A DNA stretch of 64,000 bases from Oscheius tipulae (lineage: Eukaryota > Nematoda > Chromadorea > Rhabditida > Rhabditidae): positions 4,154,001-4,218,000 of the forward strand of contig JASJZH010000005.1 in the NCBI GenBank assembly GCA_037178975.1, given 5' to 3'. The notes under the pieces were generated by a model, which had not been told where the DNA came from, ran no database searches, and saw only the letters and a list, made by a program, of their open reading frames with translations. Both the position numbers and the translations under genes were made by a program. Shown piece after piece: positions 32,568 through 45,171 of this stretch (positions are counted from its first letter, which is position 1; every line of letters begins with the position of its first letter).

Positions 32568-35500
32568 TCAGTACTCGGGTAGTTTGATTGCTCTATACTT
32601 GTCGATGGAAGGTATCCCGTTCTCTTTGAGAAGTTTGTCGTTGACATATTGGACAAAGTTTACTGAAACCGAGCTGGTTAAAAGAAAAAAAAGATGAACT
32701 CGCAATATGCCTGATAATAGTCGTCTCCGGGCTTCGAATCACGGAATGTCACACTATACTGGATTAGTTCCCTTGCTTGCTTTGAAGAAACATCGCCTAT
32801 CTGTAGCCTCAGGGCTTGAGAACGTGTTTCCCAGACCTGAATTGGTTGCTTTTTTTTAATTGAAACAAGGATACCATGAGGAAAAAAAGTACCCGGACCA
32901 TCTGGAACCGACACGAGGAAATGAAAGTTCCACTCAATTTGAGAGACCGATTCAGTTCAATCTCTGAACGACATTTGTCCAAAGCGTTCTGGATTGCGTA
33001 GTAGATGTTACACTTGTCAATAAAGACATCCGAACCGGGTTTCTGACTGAGATTGTTCAACCAGTACCACACATTCGACGGATCCCTGATCTGTCTGGGA
33101 TAGACTATCTGATTCAGTTGACAGTCGAGGAATTCTTTGGTCAGCTGGCAGAGAGTGTTCACGCATCTGGAACGTTCTTTGTCTTAGGAATTTAAGAAAC
33201 TCTTACGAGATTGCGTCTCTCCAAAAGGTCAAGTCTGGTTTCACTCCATCTCTTGCAATGTCATCTTTGATAGCATAGACCAGAGCCCGAAGTGAATCCT
33301 GGCTTCTATTCCTCTTGCCTTGAAGACGCATAGCCGCATCCAACCAATACTTTTCCATCATCTTGGACTCTTGAATCACTATACTCTCGACTACTATTCG
33401 GTTCCTAGCCTTCTCTTTGACCTAAATCAACCTTATCCTCAGTACTTTGAATTTCTTACCTTGTAAGAGTCTAGGGCGAGTTTCTTGATATATTTGGCAT
33501 GTCGCTTGATGCTGTTGATTGGAGTATTACAGACGGGACAATGGAGAGCCTCGTTTCCATCCTTTTGCTGTTGGAGAAGGAGGTCAAGCATCTGAAAATC
33601 ACGTTCATAACTGAGCAAGGTATGTTCCTACCGTGACTGGAAAGATGTGACCGCATCTGGGAATTGACATGAGATGATGGAATTCCTTGTCACTAAGTCT
33701 GTGCTGATTCAGAAGTCTCTTGTAGTCCTCAGTATTGCAGGTTCCACACATTGGAGGACATTCCTCGCCACATAGTCCCAAACAGGCATGAGAGCATGGC
33801 AATTGTTTGCTGCAGTCCCTCTCACACGGCTTGATGTCACATGGCTCGAAACATTTTCGTGAACAGGCTCGATGCTGACATCTGTTGTCGCACGTCTTCG
33901 TACAGAGAATACACTGTTGGCTACAGACACGATTGTAGGTCTAAAATTTGTTCATTCAAAGCATGTGAATTGACCTACCACAAAATCATTGTCATTCCTG
34001 TTCATTTTCATCTGTCCACAGGCCTGGTGAGAGCAACTGGTCAGACAGCCGGAGGCACAGCTTCCACAGGGATCTCCACACTTTTGTCGGCATTGATGCC
34101 CACAGCTGAGATACTTTTTGCAAGGTTCCGGGCACTGGTGCTTGTTCTGCCTGTAGCACTCTCCACATTCCCGAGTACAGTAGTGACGACAAGGCAGCAG
34201 ACTGTTGCATTGGGCAGTACAGAAGGCTTGATTCTGGCCAGCATGGCAAGGAACGCAGGATTCGTGTCCACAATCCAGCTTCCTCCTCTGCATGATATCG
34301 CACTTGATTTGAGAGATGTTCTCGGAACAGGAAGCCGTCTTGATGTGTCCACAGGATAGATCTCGAACCACTTCTGTCATACAGAAGATAGTACATTCTT
34401 CTCCACAGGAATTTTGACAGGTATGTCCACAGGACAGAGTCTCTTCACAATTGCTTCCGCACTTCAGTCCTAAGTTTCCTTGTTGGTAGCATTTGGTGAT
34501 CAGAACGTGTCCACAGATCGGGAAGTCGATGGCCACTTCCTCATGACAGAACTTGGTGTGTTCCCTACCACACCTCTCGGCACAGCGATGGTTGCAGGAC
34601 AAGATCGTCTCACACTGCTGGTCACAGACGGCTCTTCCGGACATGTGACAGGCAACATTGACACTGTGTTCACAGCTGAGAGTCACAGAGACAATCTCCT
34701 GACAGAGTCCACAGTCTTCGAAACAGGTCCTCTTGCACGGATGATTATAGCCCGAATTGTGACATGGCCTTCCGCACTCGGCTTTGCACGCGTAAAGTTC
34801 GTGATCGTCGATTGGATGACATCTTCTCGGACACTTGTGTCGTCCACAGCCCAGCTCGATTCCACATACTTTGATACAACCTCCGTCCGGACTCTTCTCA
34901 TCAAACTCTCGTGGCGCTTCAATCTTCTGGACTGTTCCGTGAGGACGACACTTGATCGGGAGCAAGTTAGACGAGCAATTGGCTGTGAACAATCTGGCAT
35001 TGACTGATTACAGTGGAGATGAAAAGGTATCTTACGATGTGAGGACGCTATTCCAAAGCTCTGATTTCTCTCCGAGATGACTAATGTTTCCCAAAACGTA
35101 CATGCCGTGCTGGGCTCGGGTCAGACTAACTGTTACTCGATTGGCGGTCTGTAAGAGTCAGATTGAGTGCAATTTTTGGTCGTACCTGTAAGAATCCGAT
35201 AGTATTCCCGCCAGATCGAACTAAAGATACCACAATGATCTTGTTCTCCTTTCCTTGGAAACTGTCGACAGTTTCGACGGCCACAGTTCCCTTTCCGTCA
35301 ACATTCAATCCGAACAAGGATATCATTTTCTGAAAATAACCGTTTGAATAGACAAAGAAACACTAACTTGTCGAAGTCTCTCAACTTGAGCAGAGTAGGT
35401 GGCAATGACAGTGACCTCGTGCTTTCCATAACCTTGTTTGAAAATGTACTGCAAGAGTCCTCCGATCATTTCCACCTCGGTCTCATTGTAAAAAGAGGTT

Positions 35501-38500
35501 CCGTCGATTCCAGTACTTTCCGGCTCCTCGTGATTCCAGAAGAACAGTCGATTATTCATTCCGATGACCTCTGGATACTCGTGGACATTCTCCGCATCCT
35601 TGAGCATTTTGTAGAAATGTGGACGGATGATGGTCGAGGTGATCTCCGGGTGCATTCTGTGCTGTTTTTCCAGGGTCTGGTACGGAGTCTTATTCAGAAT
35701 GAGTCGTTCGAACAGAGACACGTCCATTCGATAGCTTCGAGCCAGTTCATAGACCGAGGGATTGGGACGGAGCTGTTGGTGATCTCCTATCAGAACTGTG
35801 TGCTCAATTGAGGGAAGCAGAGAGGCGAAAGTATGGGCTTCCAGGACCTCAGCAGCCTCCTCAATCATAACAATTCGACAGCCAATCTTCTCCAACAGAA
35901 CACGGAATTTGGCTGCGCCAGTTCTGAAACACTGATTGAGAAAAAGGGAGTCATAACGCTTACGTGGTAGCGCCAATGATCAAACTCCTTGACAAGACCT
36001 TGGCATCCATGTCCATTAGGGCATCTTGAACCTTGTCACAAGCAGCCTTGTAGTTTGACATCAGACCGGGGATCTGTCCCTTGACTATTGTTCTCTGTAT
36101 CAAATTTACTTGAGTAGTGATAGAAAAGTTACCAGTTGATTGGACCAGTACATAAAGAGTTCCCAGCGTCTCTGCTTTGGAAGATCGTAAATGGATCGGA
36201 TTCCTTGGACGTCTTTCTCTGACAAGGGAGTGGCTCTGAGGATGTTCTCTCTGGCCTCGTAGAGTTCTTGTACGATGCTCGAATCCAGTGGAACCGACTG
36301 GAAGTTTATGTGAACTGACTACGAAGGAATGCTTACTCTAGACATTCGCGATCCAAATTCTCCAGGCAGTGTTTTTGACACGCCGTCACCGAATATCCTA
36401 ACCTTGTTCATGACCGACTCGTCGCTCTTCACAATATCCCAAGTCTCATTGATCTCGTACATCTTGTCGAATTCGTCGCGATTGTTCCATGAGGCCTCGG
36501 AACGAGCTTGGCATTCGGCAGCCTTGATGTTCATGCTCTTGAAGACCTGCTCGAGAGTCGCATTTTCATCGTCACCACTGATCGAGGCACTACTCTTGCT
36601 TCTTCTTTCGTTTTCATCTTCGTCTGAGGAATCCGAGGGTGGGAGAAGAACTGGGGGACCTTCTTCGAGAGACTTGTTCAATAGCCAGCAGGCCATGACC
36701 TCGTCCATGTCCAGTTTCTCCCGCTTCGTGTCCAGTCTTCCTATACTCCAGGTAATCATCTCATTCTTGGCATTATCCGGGAGCACAGGACTCAGACAAC
36801 TGTAGGAGAAGAGATTCCTTTGAGCTTGTTCCGAGACGACATAGGTAGCTTGACCGAGAAGTTGAGCGGCTGTTCTCTTGTTCTTGCTCGTCTTTCCCAG
36901 TTTCTGTTCCTCGTCCATTGCCAGACGGACCTTCCATTCAGTCACCACATTTCGTTTCATGATTCCTTCTCTGAAGTCTTCTATATGAAGGGCAAAAGTG
37001 AGTCAAACCTTTCAAGCTTTGCACTCTCACTCTTGGTTCCGAGACGAACAGCAATGGGTCCATCGTGAACATATCGTCTGGTCTTCTGGTCCTCTCTCAC
37101 CTTGTCCAAAATCTTTTCCAGGAACTGATCCAGAGCAGCATTCGTATAGCAAACCAGGAGAATGGGCTCAATGATTCCGAACCGATTCCTGTTCTCCAAG
37201 ATAGCCCGGACGATCTCGACTCCAATGAACGTCTTTCCAGTTCCCGGAGGCCCTTGGATCAGAGCCATCTCGCTGGTCAGGGCCGAAATGAGAGCTTTTC
37301 TTTGTGATTGGTCATAGTCTTCGATTTCGAGCTCCTCTTCCAATCTGTCCACATGATAGGTGCGACCACGGAACATGATACTTCCTTTCTCTGAAATGAA
37401 TGGGTTGCAAATAGGAATAGGGAAGGCTTACGTCTTTCGTCGGCAATGGCGGTTCTCTTCTTCTTAGTCAACTTTTGAATGCCAGAGTCTTCGTCCCTAG
37501 AAATATACCGTTAGGAGAAACATAACCCTATTCTTACTTGGACTTCTGCTTGCAGTGCTTGAGAAATAGTTCCATGTACCGTTTCTCGACTTCCTTGTCT
37601 TCCTCATCATCTTCCATTCTCAAATATTTTGGCAATCTGCTGGTCGCCTTGGTATAAACCAGATAGCGTTCCATCGGAAGGGGAGTGAATTGATCCAGAG
37701 TCTGCATCACCTTCAGGACGTGGACATACATCTCCAGATAACTGTTCGGCTCCACTAGAATGTACGGTTTTCCAGTCTCGAGACCATCTTCAGAGAAGAA
37801 TCGGACACCCAGTCGACCCATTGTCTGCTGAAAATAGAACTCTTGAACAAACGTGACTGGAAAGACTCACCAATTCAGTATCGATTCGCTCCGTGATGAC
37901 AGCGAGGTGCACATCCTTGACGAAATGGTCAGAGGACAGAACCACGTGTTGTCCGAACTTGAGACAGCGGGGAGAGGCGTTAATAAGGAAGTCGTCGACT
38001 TTGATCTCCAGGTATCGTAGATTCTCTCCGCTGGTGTTTCGTGACTGGAGTCCATGAATCTGCAAGACGTCGAAGATGACAATATCTGAGGAAGTATCTC
38101 CAGCACACCGGTTGTATCTGGACGAGCTGGTCTGTTTGTGATTATAGAGACCATCTCGAAGCGGAGAGATCAAGTCCTCTCGGAATAGACGGAACTGGAT
38201 ATCTAGATAGTGCTGAGCATCCTTATACTGTCCTTCAACAATCGAGCGTCTGAGATAGGGAGGCTCCGGATTTATAATATCCCTTTTGGTTGGGAGGTAG
38301 GACATCGATCGGAAATCTTCTGGCGGCTCTTTGGATTCGGACTTCTGCCACATGGGCTCAACCGCCTTCTCATCACTGAAAGCCAATTGTTGAAAGGAAA
38401 AATTCCTTCATACTAGAATGTAGCGTTCTGGGGCTGCTTCGGAATCTCGTCCGGGTCCGGTTCTCCTCGGCACTTGGCCGCAGATCTCTCAAACCAGTGC

Positions 38501-40232
38501 TTCTCACCAGGATTATTCTCCCACATCGATTTCGGAGCAATCAAGAGAAGACTGCTTAACTCTTGCCAGCTCTCGTTCTGAATCTTTCCTTATGTAAGCT
38601 CACAAAAACACTTACAAATCTCGGACGCTGCTGCCACGGAACGGCCTCGAAGGCCTTGAGGAATACTCGCATCATAAATTTGAGAATAGTGATGGCAGAA
38701 TCGTCTCCTTCTCTACGAATCTGAGCGCAGATCTTCTCGATCAATCTAAATTCCAATTCAAAACAGGAATAGATAGACTAACTTGTTATCAGCCACTCCA
38801 AGAAGCAGTGTCTCCACGGATTCCATCACTTTCTGTGCAGCTGCTTCAGCTGACACTACAATCAGTTCCATCAACTTCTCATTCCTGTCTAGTGAAGAGA
38901 ATGGCTCATTGAAGCGATTGAACAAGATAGTCTTGAATTGACTGTCTTGGATAAGGTAACGTGCCTGAAAGAAGATGTTTAGTCAGTGATAGATCAAAAG
39001 TTACCATATGCTCTTTCTGATCTTCTCTATAACCTTCGAAATCTTTCAACATTGTCTGAAGATGTTGGTAAGGAAGACAGTTCTCTTCTGAAGATGTCTA
39101 CAGTACAAAAAGAGTTAATTGACTCACTCTGATCAGGAGAAACTGGCCGTTGAACAGGAGGCTTCAGCTGTTGTTGTCCCTCTTGAGGATATCGACGGGG
39201 CTCGTTGTACTGGTAATGCCCATAGTCATGCCGTATTTCTTGGGGGTATTGGCGGGATTGGGACTGACTATTACCGTAGTCATTCTGTCTTTCTTGAATG
39301 TAGCCATTTTCGTTCTGAGTATACTGTCTAAAGCTTGGTATTCAAACAAAAGAAGGATTATCTGACCTGTAATCGTTTCTCGGAGGAGGATTTCCCCGAT
39401 AAGACTGAGAATATGAGCCAGGAAAATCGTAATTGTATTGGTAGATATTGGCAGAGGATTTCTGTTGATTATCAGCGCTGGGCTTTAAGATGTTTTCTTT
39501 TAAAATGAAGATTTACGAGGCAGTGGCAAAATTTGCCTACCCGGAGATTTGTAGCCCTCCTCCCCACTGCTCTGATCGGAATCGTATAAGAGCTCATCCT
39601 CCTTGTAAACATGCTGTTGAGGTTGAGATTGAATTGGGGGAGGAGTCGAAGCTTTTTCTTGGGCACCAATATAGACAGTTACGAACTCGTCGCACCAGTC
39701 CCTAAACCATTGAATGAAGGAAAGAGAAAAGTTATAACCTGGCTTCCCGGAAGTCATTGCTCGCAACCATAGCCTTCAGTTCCTCTCCACTGGTCAAGAA
39801 CAGATAGATATCTTCACCATGGCTCTTCTGAAGATGCTCATAGGCACTCCTGTTCGAATCATAGTCATCGACCAGGAAAAGAATTGGACTCGGTCTATTG
39901 GAAGAGGCAACGATTAAGTCTCTAACATAGCCTTGAGTCTGAAAAGAACTTGTTGATTTTGAAACTGGGTTGACCAACCTCGACCATGTCACTGGTGACC
40001 AAAAGATCCTTGAATGGCTGATGAGAGAGGTTGACCTCAGGCTTGTTCAGGAAGGATAAAAGACGTGTGATGTATATTCTAAAAGTACAATCGATACGAA
40101 ATAGATCAAATACACTCACTCTAGCTGCGTATTACGGATTCCCTGAGTTTGTGACCCGAATAGGACGGCTAGCCATAGACGCTGGGGACGATGTTGAGAT
40201 CCAACATGGCTGCTACCCGTCTGATGATACAT
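32568..40232 (-). CDS. znfx-1: ZNFX1-type SF1 RNA helicase with NFX1 zinc fingers
   Basis: Largest gene in the window, about 2,200-2,300 residues. Start MYHQTGSSHVG follows ttctttcag. Order: a region with DLIVASSNRPSPILFLVDD and a Gln/Pro/Tyr-rich low-complexity part; the ZNFX1 middle region (YLDIQFRLFREDLISPLRDG; FGQHVVLSSDHF); helicase motifs IQGPPGTGKTFIGVEIV, VCYTNAALDQFL, IVMIEEAAEVLEAH, LIGDHQQLRP, LEKQHRMHPEI, ETVDSFQGKENKIIVVSL and VTVSLTRAQHGMYVLGN; an array of NFX1-type fingers (LSCGHTCQNSCGEEC and similar) over about 34980-33600; C-terminal helices ending AIKLPEY. In C. elegans ZNFX-1 acts in germ granules in inherited small-RNA silencing; the same role here is inferred. Confidence 0.93.
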
Positions 40233-41640
40233 TTCTGAAAGAAGTCCTGTGAGCTGAGGTTGTGAGAGTACGTGGGCCACGTGAGAAGTCCAATTTCTCA
40301 CTAGGAATTGACATTGACAATTGTCAATAGATAAAATGGACAGTCAAGATAAAGAGTCTATGGCAAGAAGAGGCTCGTACTGATAAGCGTGACTTTTTGT
40401 AAACAAGTATCAAGTCCTTGATCAAAGTAATTGTTGAGAAATTAATATTTGATTGTGCCCGTGCGGCCAAAAATACCTCAGATCTATTTGAAACTGAGCA
40501 GTACAGGATAGCAATAGAGAAGGCAGCAACTAAAGGAGAAAACGATAAGAGATTCTTCGGACTAGTGAGAGCAAAAGCAATTTTTGGAAAAGTATATTTT
40601 TCGCTTCGGTAATCGCAGAATTGAAAATGACTTTTGTAAGGAGCCATTTGAACTTAGTGGGGGAAGAGTTAGGCAGCTGCTGACCTTAAACCCATAGCTC
40701 ACCTGCTCAAATTGGAGTCTCTTGTAGAAGTTAGAAAAGGGACATGACTTGGTAGATAGAACGAGATAGAGTAGACGAGATAGAGAAGGCGATGTAGCAG
40801 CGGCAGAAGCGAGCGTTCAACTGAAGTAGAAATAGTGTCTGAAACACACTTGACTTGTCAAGTCTTGTCAGCTTTATCTCGATAAGATGACAATTGCTCT
40901 CGCAAAAAACTGTTTTTGGTTAGAGAGTGAGAATGCCTTGTTGACATAGGTATATTTTCAGGAAGACCGGCAAATTGAGTATTGGAGCTAAAAGCAGTGT
41001 TCGGATGTGAGGAATCGAGGATGGTGTCCCTCTAAATTGTCTTTTCTATTCTTCAATATCACAACATAACTTCTACACTGGTATTTTAAGTTCCTGTGCA
41101 TCGGTCTTGTTGATCTTCCCTTCCAGCTGGAATCTCACCTACACTCAGACATGTAGCGTCAAGTGACTTGGATGTACCGTGAATAAGCCAAAACTATAGT
41201 AAAACAATGAAGATTGTCTGCTGGCTAAGATACCCCAAGATGACAAAAAAGACTTCTAAGGGTGCTGATTTTGGCCTTGGAAAATGTCGCAGATCGCGTA
41301 GTGTTGAGAGTGGCTGCTAAGAGAATGTCTTTCGAAAAAAACGAACATGACTACAAGATTCGTTTCCCGAATTGGAAATCATGTCCAATTTCTGATCGAT
41401 CCATGGCCTGCTATGTTAATTTTTGTGACAGGATGAAGGAATATGGTCAATCTTTCACCGAGTTCCCCAATTGCATAACAAGTAGTCCAAGTGCAAGCCT
41501 TCTCACCTCTGACTCATTGTTTTGAGACTACAACTCTCCGTTTCGTTATTCACTCCCATCGTTCACGTGGCCCAGGCTCATAAACAACGGAGCTTTCGTA
41601 TCACCTGACTCACATACGTCGATCATTTTATAGACAATAT
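40233..41640. other. Gene-poor interval upstream of ZNFX1
   Basis: About 1.4 kb. It includes a short palindromic stretch at 40305-40335 (ttgacattgacaattgtcaa) near the ZNFX1 start, and at 40848-40873 a sequence beginning acttgacttgtcaag that resembles the ends of the 18615-20308 transposon. Open frames at 40418-40612 and 41262-41525 lack support. Confidence 0.4.
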
Positions 41641-41661
41641 CAAATTCTTTATTACATTCCA

Positions 41662-41994
41662 TCACAGATGCGGTCTTCTTCTTCTCCGATCTGAAAGTGA
41701 GGGGACAAGTGGTCCAGCTGGATCTGAGTCATTAACATTACGGGTACAGCTCTCAGAAAGTGTAACCGCAAGTAATAACTCGGAACCGTGTGGCACGGTT
41801 TTGGGGGAAGGGGTTCCCTCTTCGGGATCAGAGTCATTAACATTACGGGTACAGCACATCGAAGTGTAAGCCGCAAGATAATGCTCAGATCCGTCGAGAG
41901 AGATGTGTTGACCCGAGAGAGGGGCCGTTAGTGCAAAACAATGGGCTGAGGTCAGCAGGGCCGATAATACGATACACCTCGTAAACAGGGCGAG
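41662..41994 (-). CDS. Possible last exon containing two tandem repeats
   Basis: An open minus-strand frame reads a hydrophobic stretch (CIVLSALLTSAHCFAL), then GSEHYLAAYTSMCCTRNVND, a spacer, and a second copy GSELLLAVTLSESCTRNVND, ending in an Arg run (DRRRRRPHL). No ATG opens the frame, so an upstream exon would be needed. A competing frame ends with cactttcag and EEEDRICDGM just before an AATAAA-type signal near 41650. The repetition is real; whether it is coding is uncertain. Confidence 0.28.
   Translation of the reverse strand, partial: LALFTRCIVLSALLTSAHCFALTAPLSGQHISLDGSEHYLAAYTSMCCTRNVNDSDPEEGTPSPKTVPHGSELLLAVTLSESCTRNVNDSDPAGPLVPSLSDRRRRRPHL
41720..41893. repeat. Tandem repeat, two copies, period about 104 bp
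   Basis: Two copies of a unit of about 68 bp share a 25-bp identical core that starts gagtcattaacattacgggt and diverge slightly afterwards (gtaaccgcaag versus gtaagccgcaag). The second copy begins near 41825. Both copies keep the same reading frame on the minus strand. Confidence 0.85.
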
Positions 41995-44114
41995 GGGTCA
42001 CGCGGGTCAGACGATCAATAGCGGGCTAGCCGCCACCACCCTCTTGTTCCCCCAATTCTCTCGACCATCAGATTTGCATTTATGCTAATTCGGAGGAGAG
42101 AAAGGCGAATTGACTGGAGGCTCTGAAAGTTGCGCGAGGTGTAAACAATCAGCGTGGATCATGTGACGCGGATCGATGATTCGAAATTTTCAAGTCTTTT
42201 GGGTGTATTTTGAGGGTAAACATGGTGGGGACGAGTGGGGGTAAACATGACTTACGATCGTCTAGATGAGCCAGTTGGGAGTAGTACGAGGAGAGAGGAG
42301 ACAGTTGGGGGCGGACTGACGGGTGCTTGGCGGAGGAATGGACGCTACCGCTGCGCAGACCGCTACGCAACTGACCACGACTGACCAATGACGAGTCATC
42401 GCCCCGCCCACTCAGAGGAACACCCACAGCGAAAATGACCCCTGGGCACAGCCGAGGGACATGTGACCGCGCGACACGTGAGGGGCGAGGCAGACAGAGG
42501 TCCTGATTGCTATCGGAGGCAAGATACGAACTGCAGAGGGTGGCAGGGGCGTAGACGGTCAGAATGAATGAGAGGGCGAGTCTTCGATCTGGGAGGAACG
42601 GACACCCCCCTCGTCCATCCTGATTAATGAGTACGTTTTGGAGCACTGAGACGGACAGCAAGTGACTGGCAGTAGAACGGGGCCGGCTATAGTCTAGAGC
42701 AGGCGTTGAGCTTTAACTCCGAAACTGGTACATGTGAAACAGCTCAGCGTAGTTCTAACCTATACTCTTGATCAATCTGAAGGCCAAGTTTAGTCTTTCG
42801 GTGTAGAGAAGAAATTTAGTTCCTATGATCCATTTGAAAAAGAATAATCTACATAATTGCCGAAGACAGTTGCTCTAAGAGACTTTGTTTGATCTTGTGG
42901 AAGATTGCGCTGGTAGCAAAGATTCTATGGGCGAAAGTATCTTCAGAGTTGCTAGATTTGAAAAGACAGTTACACTTACTGAAGCTGACTAATCACTGTC
43001 CACTGCTCTGATGCACTTGGGGTATACTCTCAACAACTTTGACTCTATTAGCAGAATCATAATACTCTGTATTCTGAGCTTTACTTTCAGTTATGCTGTC
43101 AGATATGTGATGTGTTTCACACAAGTTCCAGGCTTATTCCATACTCTCTTCGATTCTACCCTTGTTATTCCGATGCATCCCATTCAGCCCTCTGCCACTC
43201 TCGTGACTCCCAGCTCCCAGGGAAGGGAGAGGCAGATGGGAGCCGTCTCCTGGCATCGATCGCCGTACTCATTTCGCCAGACCCAAACGGCATATATTTC
43301 CACGATATGGGGATGGTTTTTGTGGCAGCTCGCGGCGGTTCTGCCTGGTACGGGGCCGACTCGTCGAGGACAGGTGGCCCGGACCGTGACCCCGTGGCAC
43401 AGAGGGTGTTGTTTCTCACGAGGAGAGAGAGGGGCCAGGTGGCTGAGAGCACAGAATGGGGTCAGCAGTCTGCATTGACCGAGACGCGGCTCCCAAACAA
43501 GGTCACGGGAGCAGAACATTACACAGATTAGTCTTGAGGGACAGGGAGGAGATGGGGTCGAATCAAGGTCACTACGAGAGATACAAATGGTCTATCGCAC
43601 TAGTCAAGGACTCGACTTTGATTTTGAATTCGGGCGCCAACTGAACTGAGTGTCAAATAGACATCAATGGAAACAGATTGGTTTCGGGAGGATCCTAAAA
43701 TGTTCATGTGTCTGTGGCAGGATTGTCTAATACCGATAATGACTAGTGGAGAGTTGTACAGTTACAGGGATGCCAGACTGAATAAGACATCTTGACCGGG
43801 ACAGGATTAGAATGACATATGTTGTCTGGAACGGGCCAAGAAGCGACAACTTAATATTGACATTGTTATCAAATGACAAACAGGTTGTGAAGTTCATAGC
43901 AGCTGATGAAAGTCTTTACGGGTTCAGAGCCAGAAGACTGTTACTTGCAAACGAGCCGAATATTTCCACAGCTGCGTCAGTCTCTTTTGTGGGAGAGAAT
44001 AGGTCAAAAGCAGGTGGAATAGAGTCTCTGGATCGATGAGTTTGCCCGATTGTGAGAGCAAACAGGCCAGGCGATCCCGGACACCTCGAAGACGACGACG
44101 CTCCTGCAACACTA
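41995..44114. other. GC-rich gene-poor region
   Basis: About 2.1 kb, with GC-rich blocks at roughly 42000-42660 and 43190-43520 that stand out from the flanks. Long open frames occur here on both strands (42149-42661 minus is 170 codons; 43112-43531 plus is 139 codons), as expected by chance in GC-rich DNA, and their proteins are Ser/Pro/Arg-rich without a recognisable domain. A CACGTG palindrome lies at about 42475. No gene can be supported. Confidence 0.4.
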
Positions 44115-45171
44115 ATGGTGAATCGGTCCTACTCTCCGCACGGACACGACGAGTTCGATCCGGACTTTAACATCTGCTGTGGTCTCGTCCACTCGACAGT
44201 TTGTTCTTCTGTTTGTGCGCCCTTTTATGGTCTCTGATTCAGACAGCAGCTCGTGGTTTTGCCGTCTATCTTTTCCTCTTATGTATTGTAATCTCTGGGA
44301 CAAACTACTTCTTTCTCGGATTCGATAACTTCTGGTTATCCATCTATCGAGCATCCTCATGCAAAAGTTCAGGTTCTCAATTTTTTGTGTCTTTTTCACA
44401 ATCTACTCGACCGTACTTCTTTTCGGCACCTTCCTCGAGAAGAGAGTCCTACTCTTCCCCTTCATTCTCATCAATGTATTTCACCACTTTTTTCTTTAGA
44501 CAAGTCAGTCCTTTAGGGTCTTTTCTGGCTGCTGCTGCTCGTCCTGACCATCACTTTCACCCTTCTCGGAGCCTTCACAGATGCCATTCGAAGTCATCAC
44601 GGCTCGAATCATCCTCTAAGAGAGATGTATAGTTGGCACTCTCTGAATCCTGACGACGAGAAGAGTGAGTCCTCTGTGTTGATCTTAATCATTAGTCCAT
44701 TCGAATGGGGCTGCGGGTTGCGCAAGCTCTGAGAGGCAGGTGCTCGACAGTTGCGCAATTAGTCCTTTGGGTCTCTCGTAGTGTAATACACTGGCCAGGT
44801 TAATCCGCAAATTGGACAGATGGGAGAGAGCTTGATCCGGAGTAGAAAGGGGAAATGGGATGACAGATGGCAGACGGAGACTCTGATGGATAATTACTCT
44901 GGTATAGAGACCAAGACTAGTATATTTAGCCAAGAATAGGTTCTTTGGAAAAAGCTCTCGTCTCTCGTCCTTTTGTAAAAACAAACCCGAATCTCTTTCA
45001 GTACAGGCCGTGGTCTCGTCATCTGTCCTGCTCTTTTTCGTCGTCCAGTTGGCAGTTTTCGGTTTCGGATGGATGGCCTGTTTCCGAGCTTACAGATGTT
45101 TCTGTCGACGCGACTCTACTCTTCTACCTGGCTACCAAAAAGGAGTCGTTGCCATCGACTCACCGGAATGA
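44115..45171 (+). CDS. Four-transmembrane protein (second in window)
   Basis: Exons join in phase into about 200 residues. N-terminus MVNRSYSPHGHDEFDPDFNI, then CCGLVHST. Hydrophobic segments: GFAVYLFLLCIVISGTNYFF; FSIFCVFFTIYSTVLLFG, followed by LEKRVLLFPFILIN; LFWLLLLVLTITFTLLGAF; and after a polar loop (SWHSLNPDDEK) VVSSSVLLFFVVQLAVFGFG. The tail is CFCRRDSTLLPGYQKG. The CCG before TM1, the YS..LLFG..EK..LL.PF motif and four TMs fit nematode 4TM proteins of unknown function. The penultimate intron is about 337 nt, the others 38-45 nt. It is not closely alike in sequence to the 4189-5081 gene beyond this layout. Confidence 0.8.

Noticed and set aside
42149-42661. 170-codon minus-strand open frame
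   Set aside because: GC-rich composition makes long frames likely by chance; the protein is Ser/Arg/Pro-rich with no domain, no acceptor before the ATG and no splice context.
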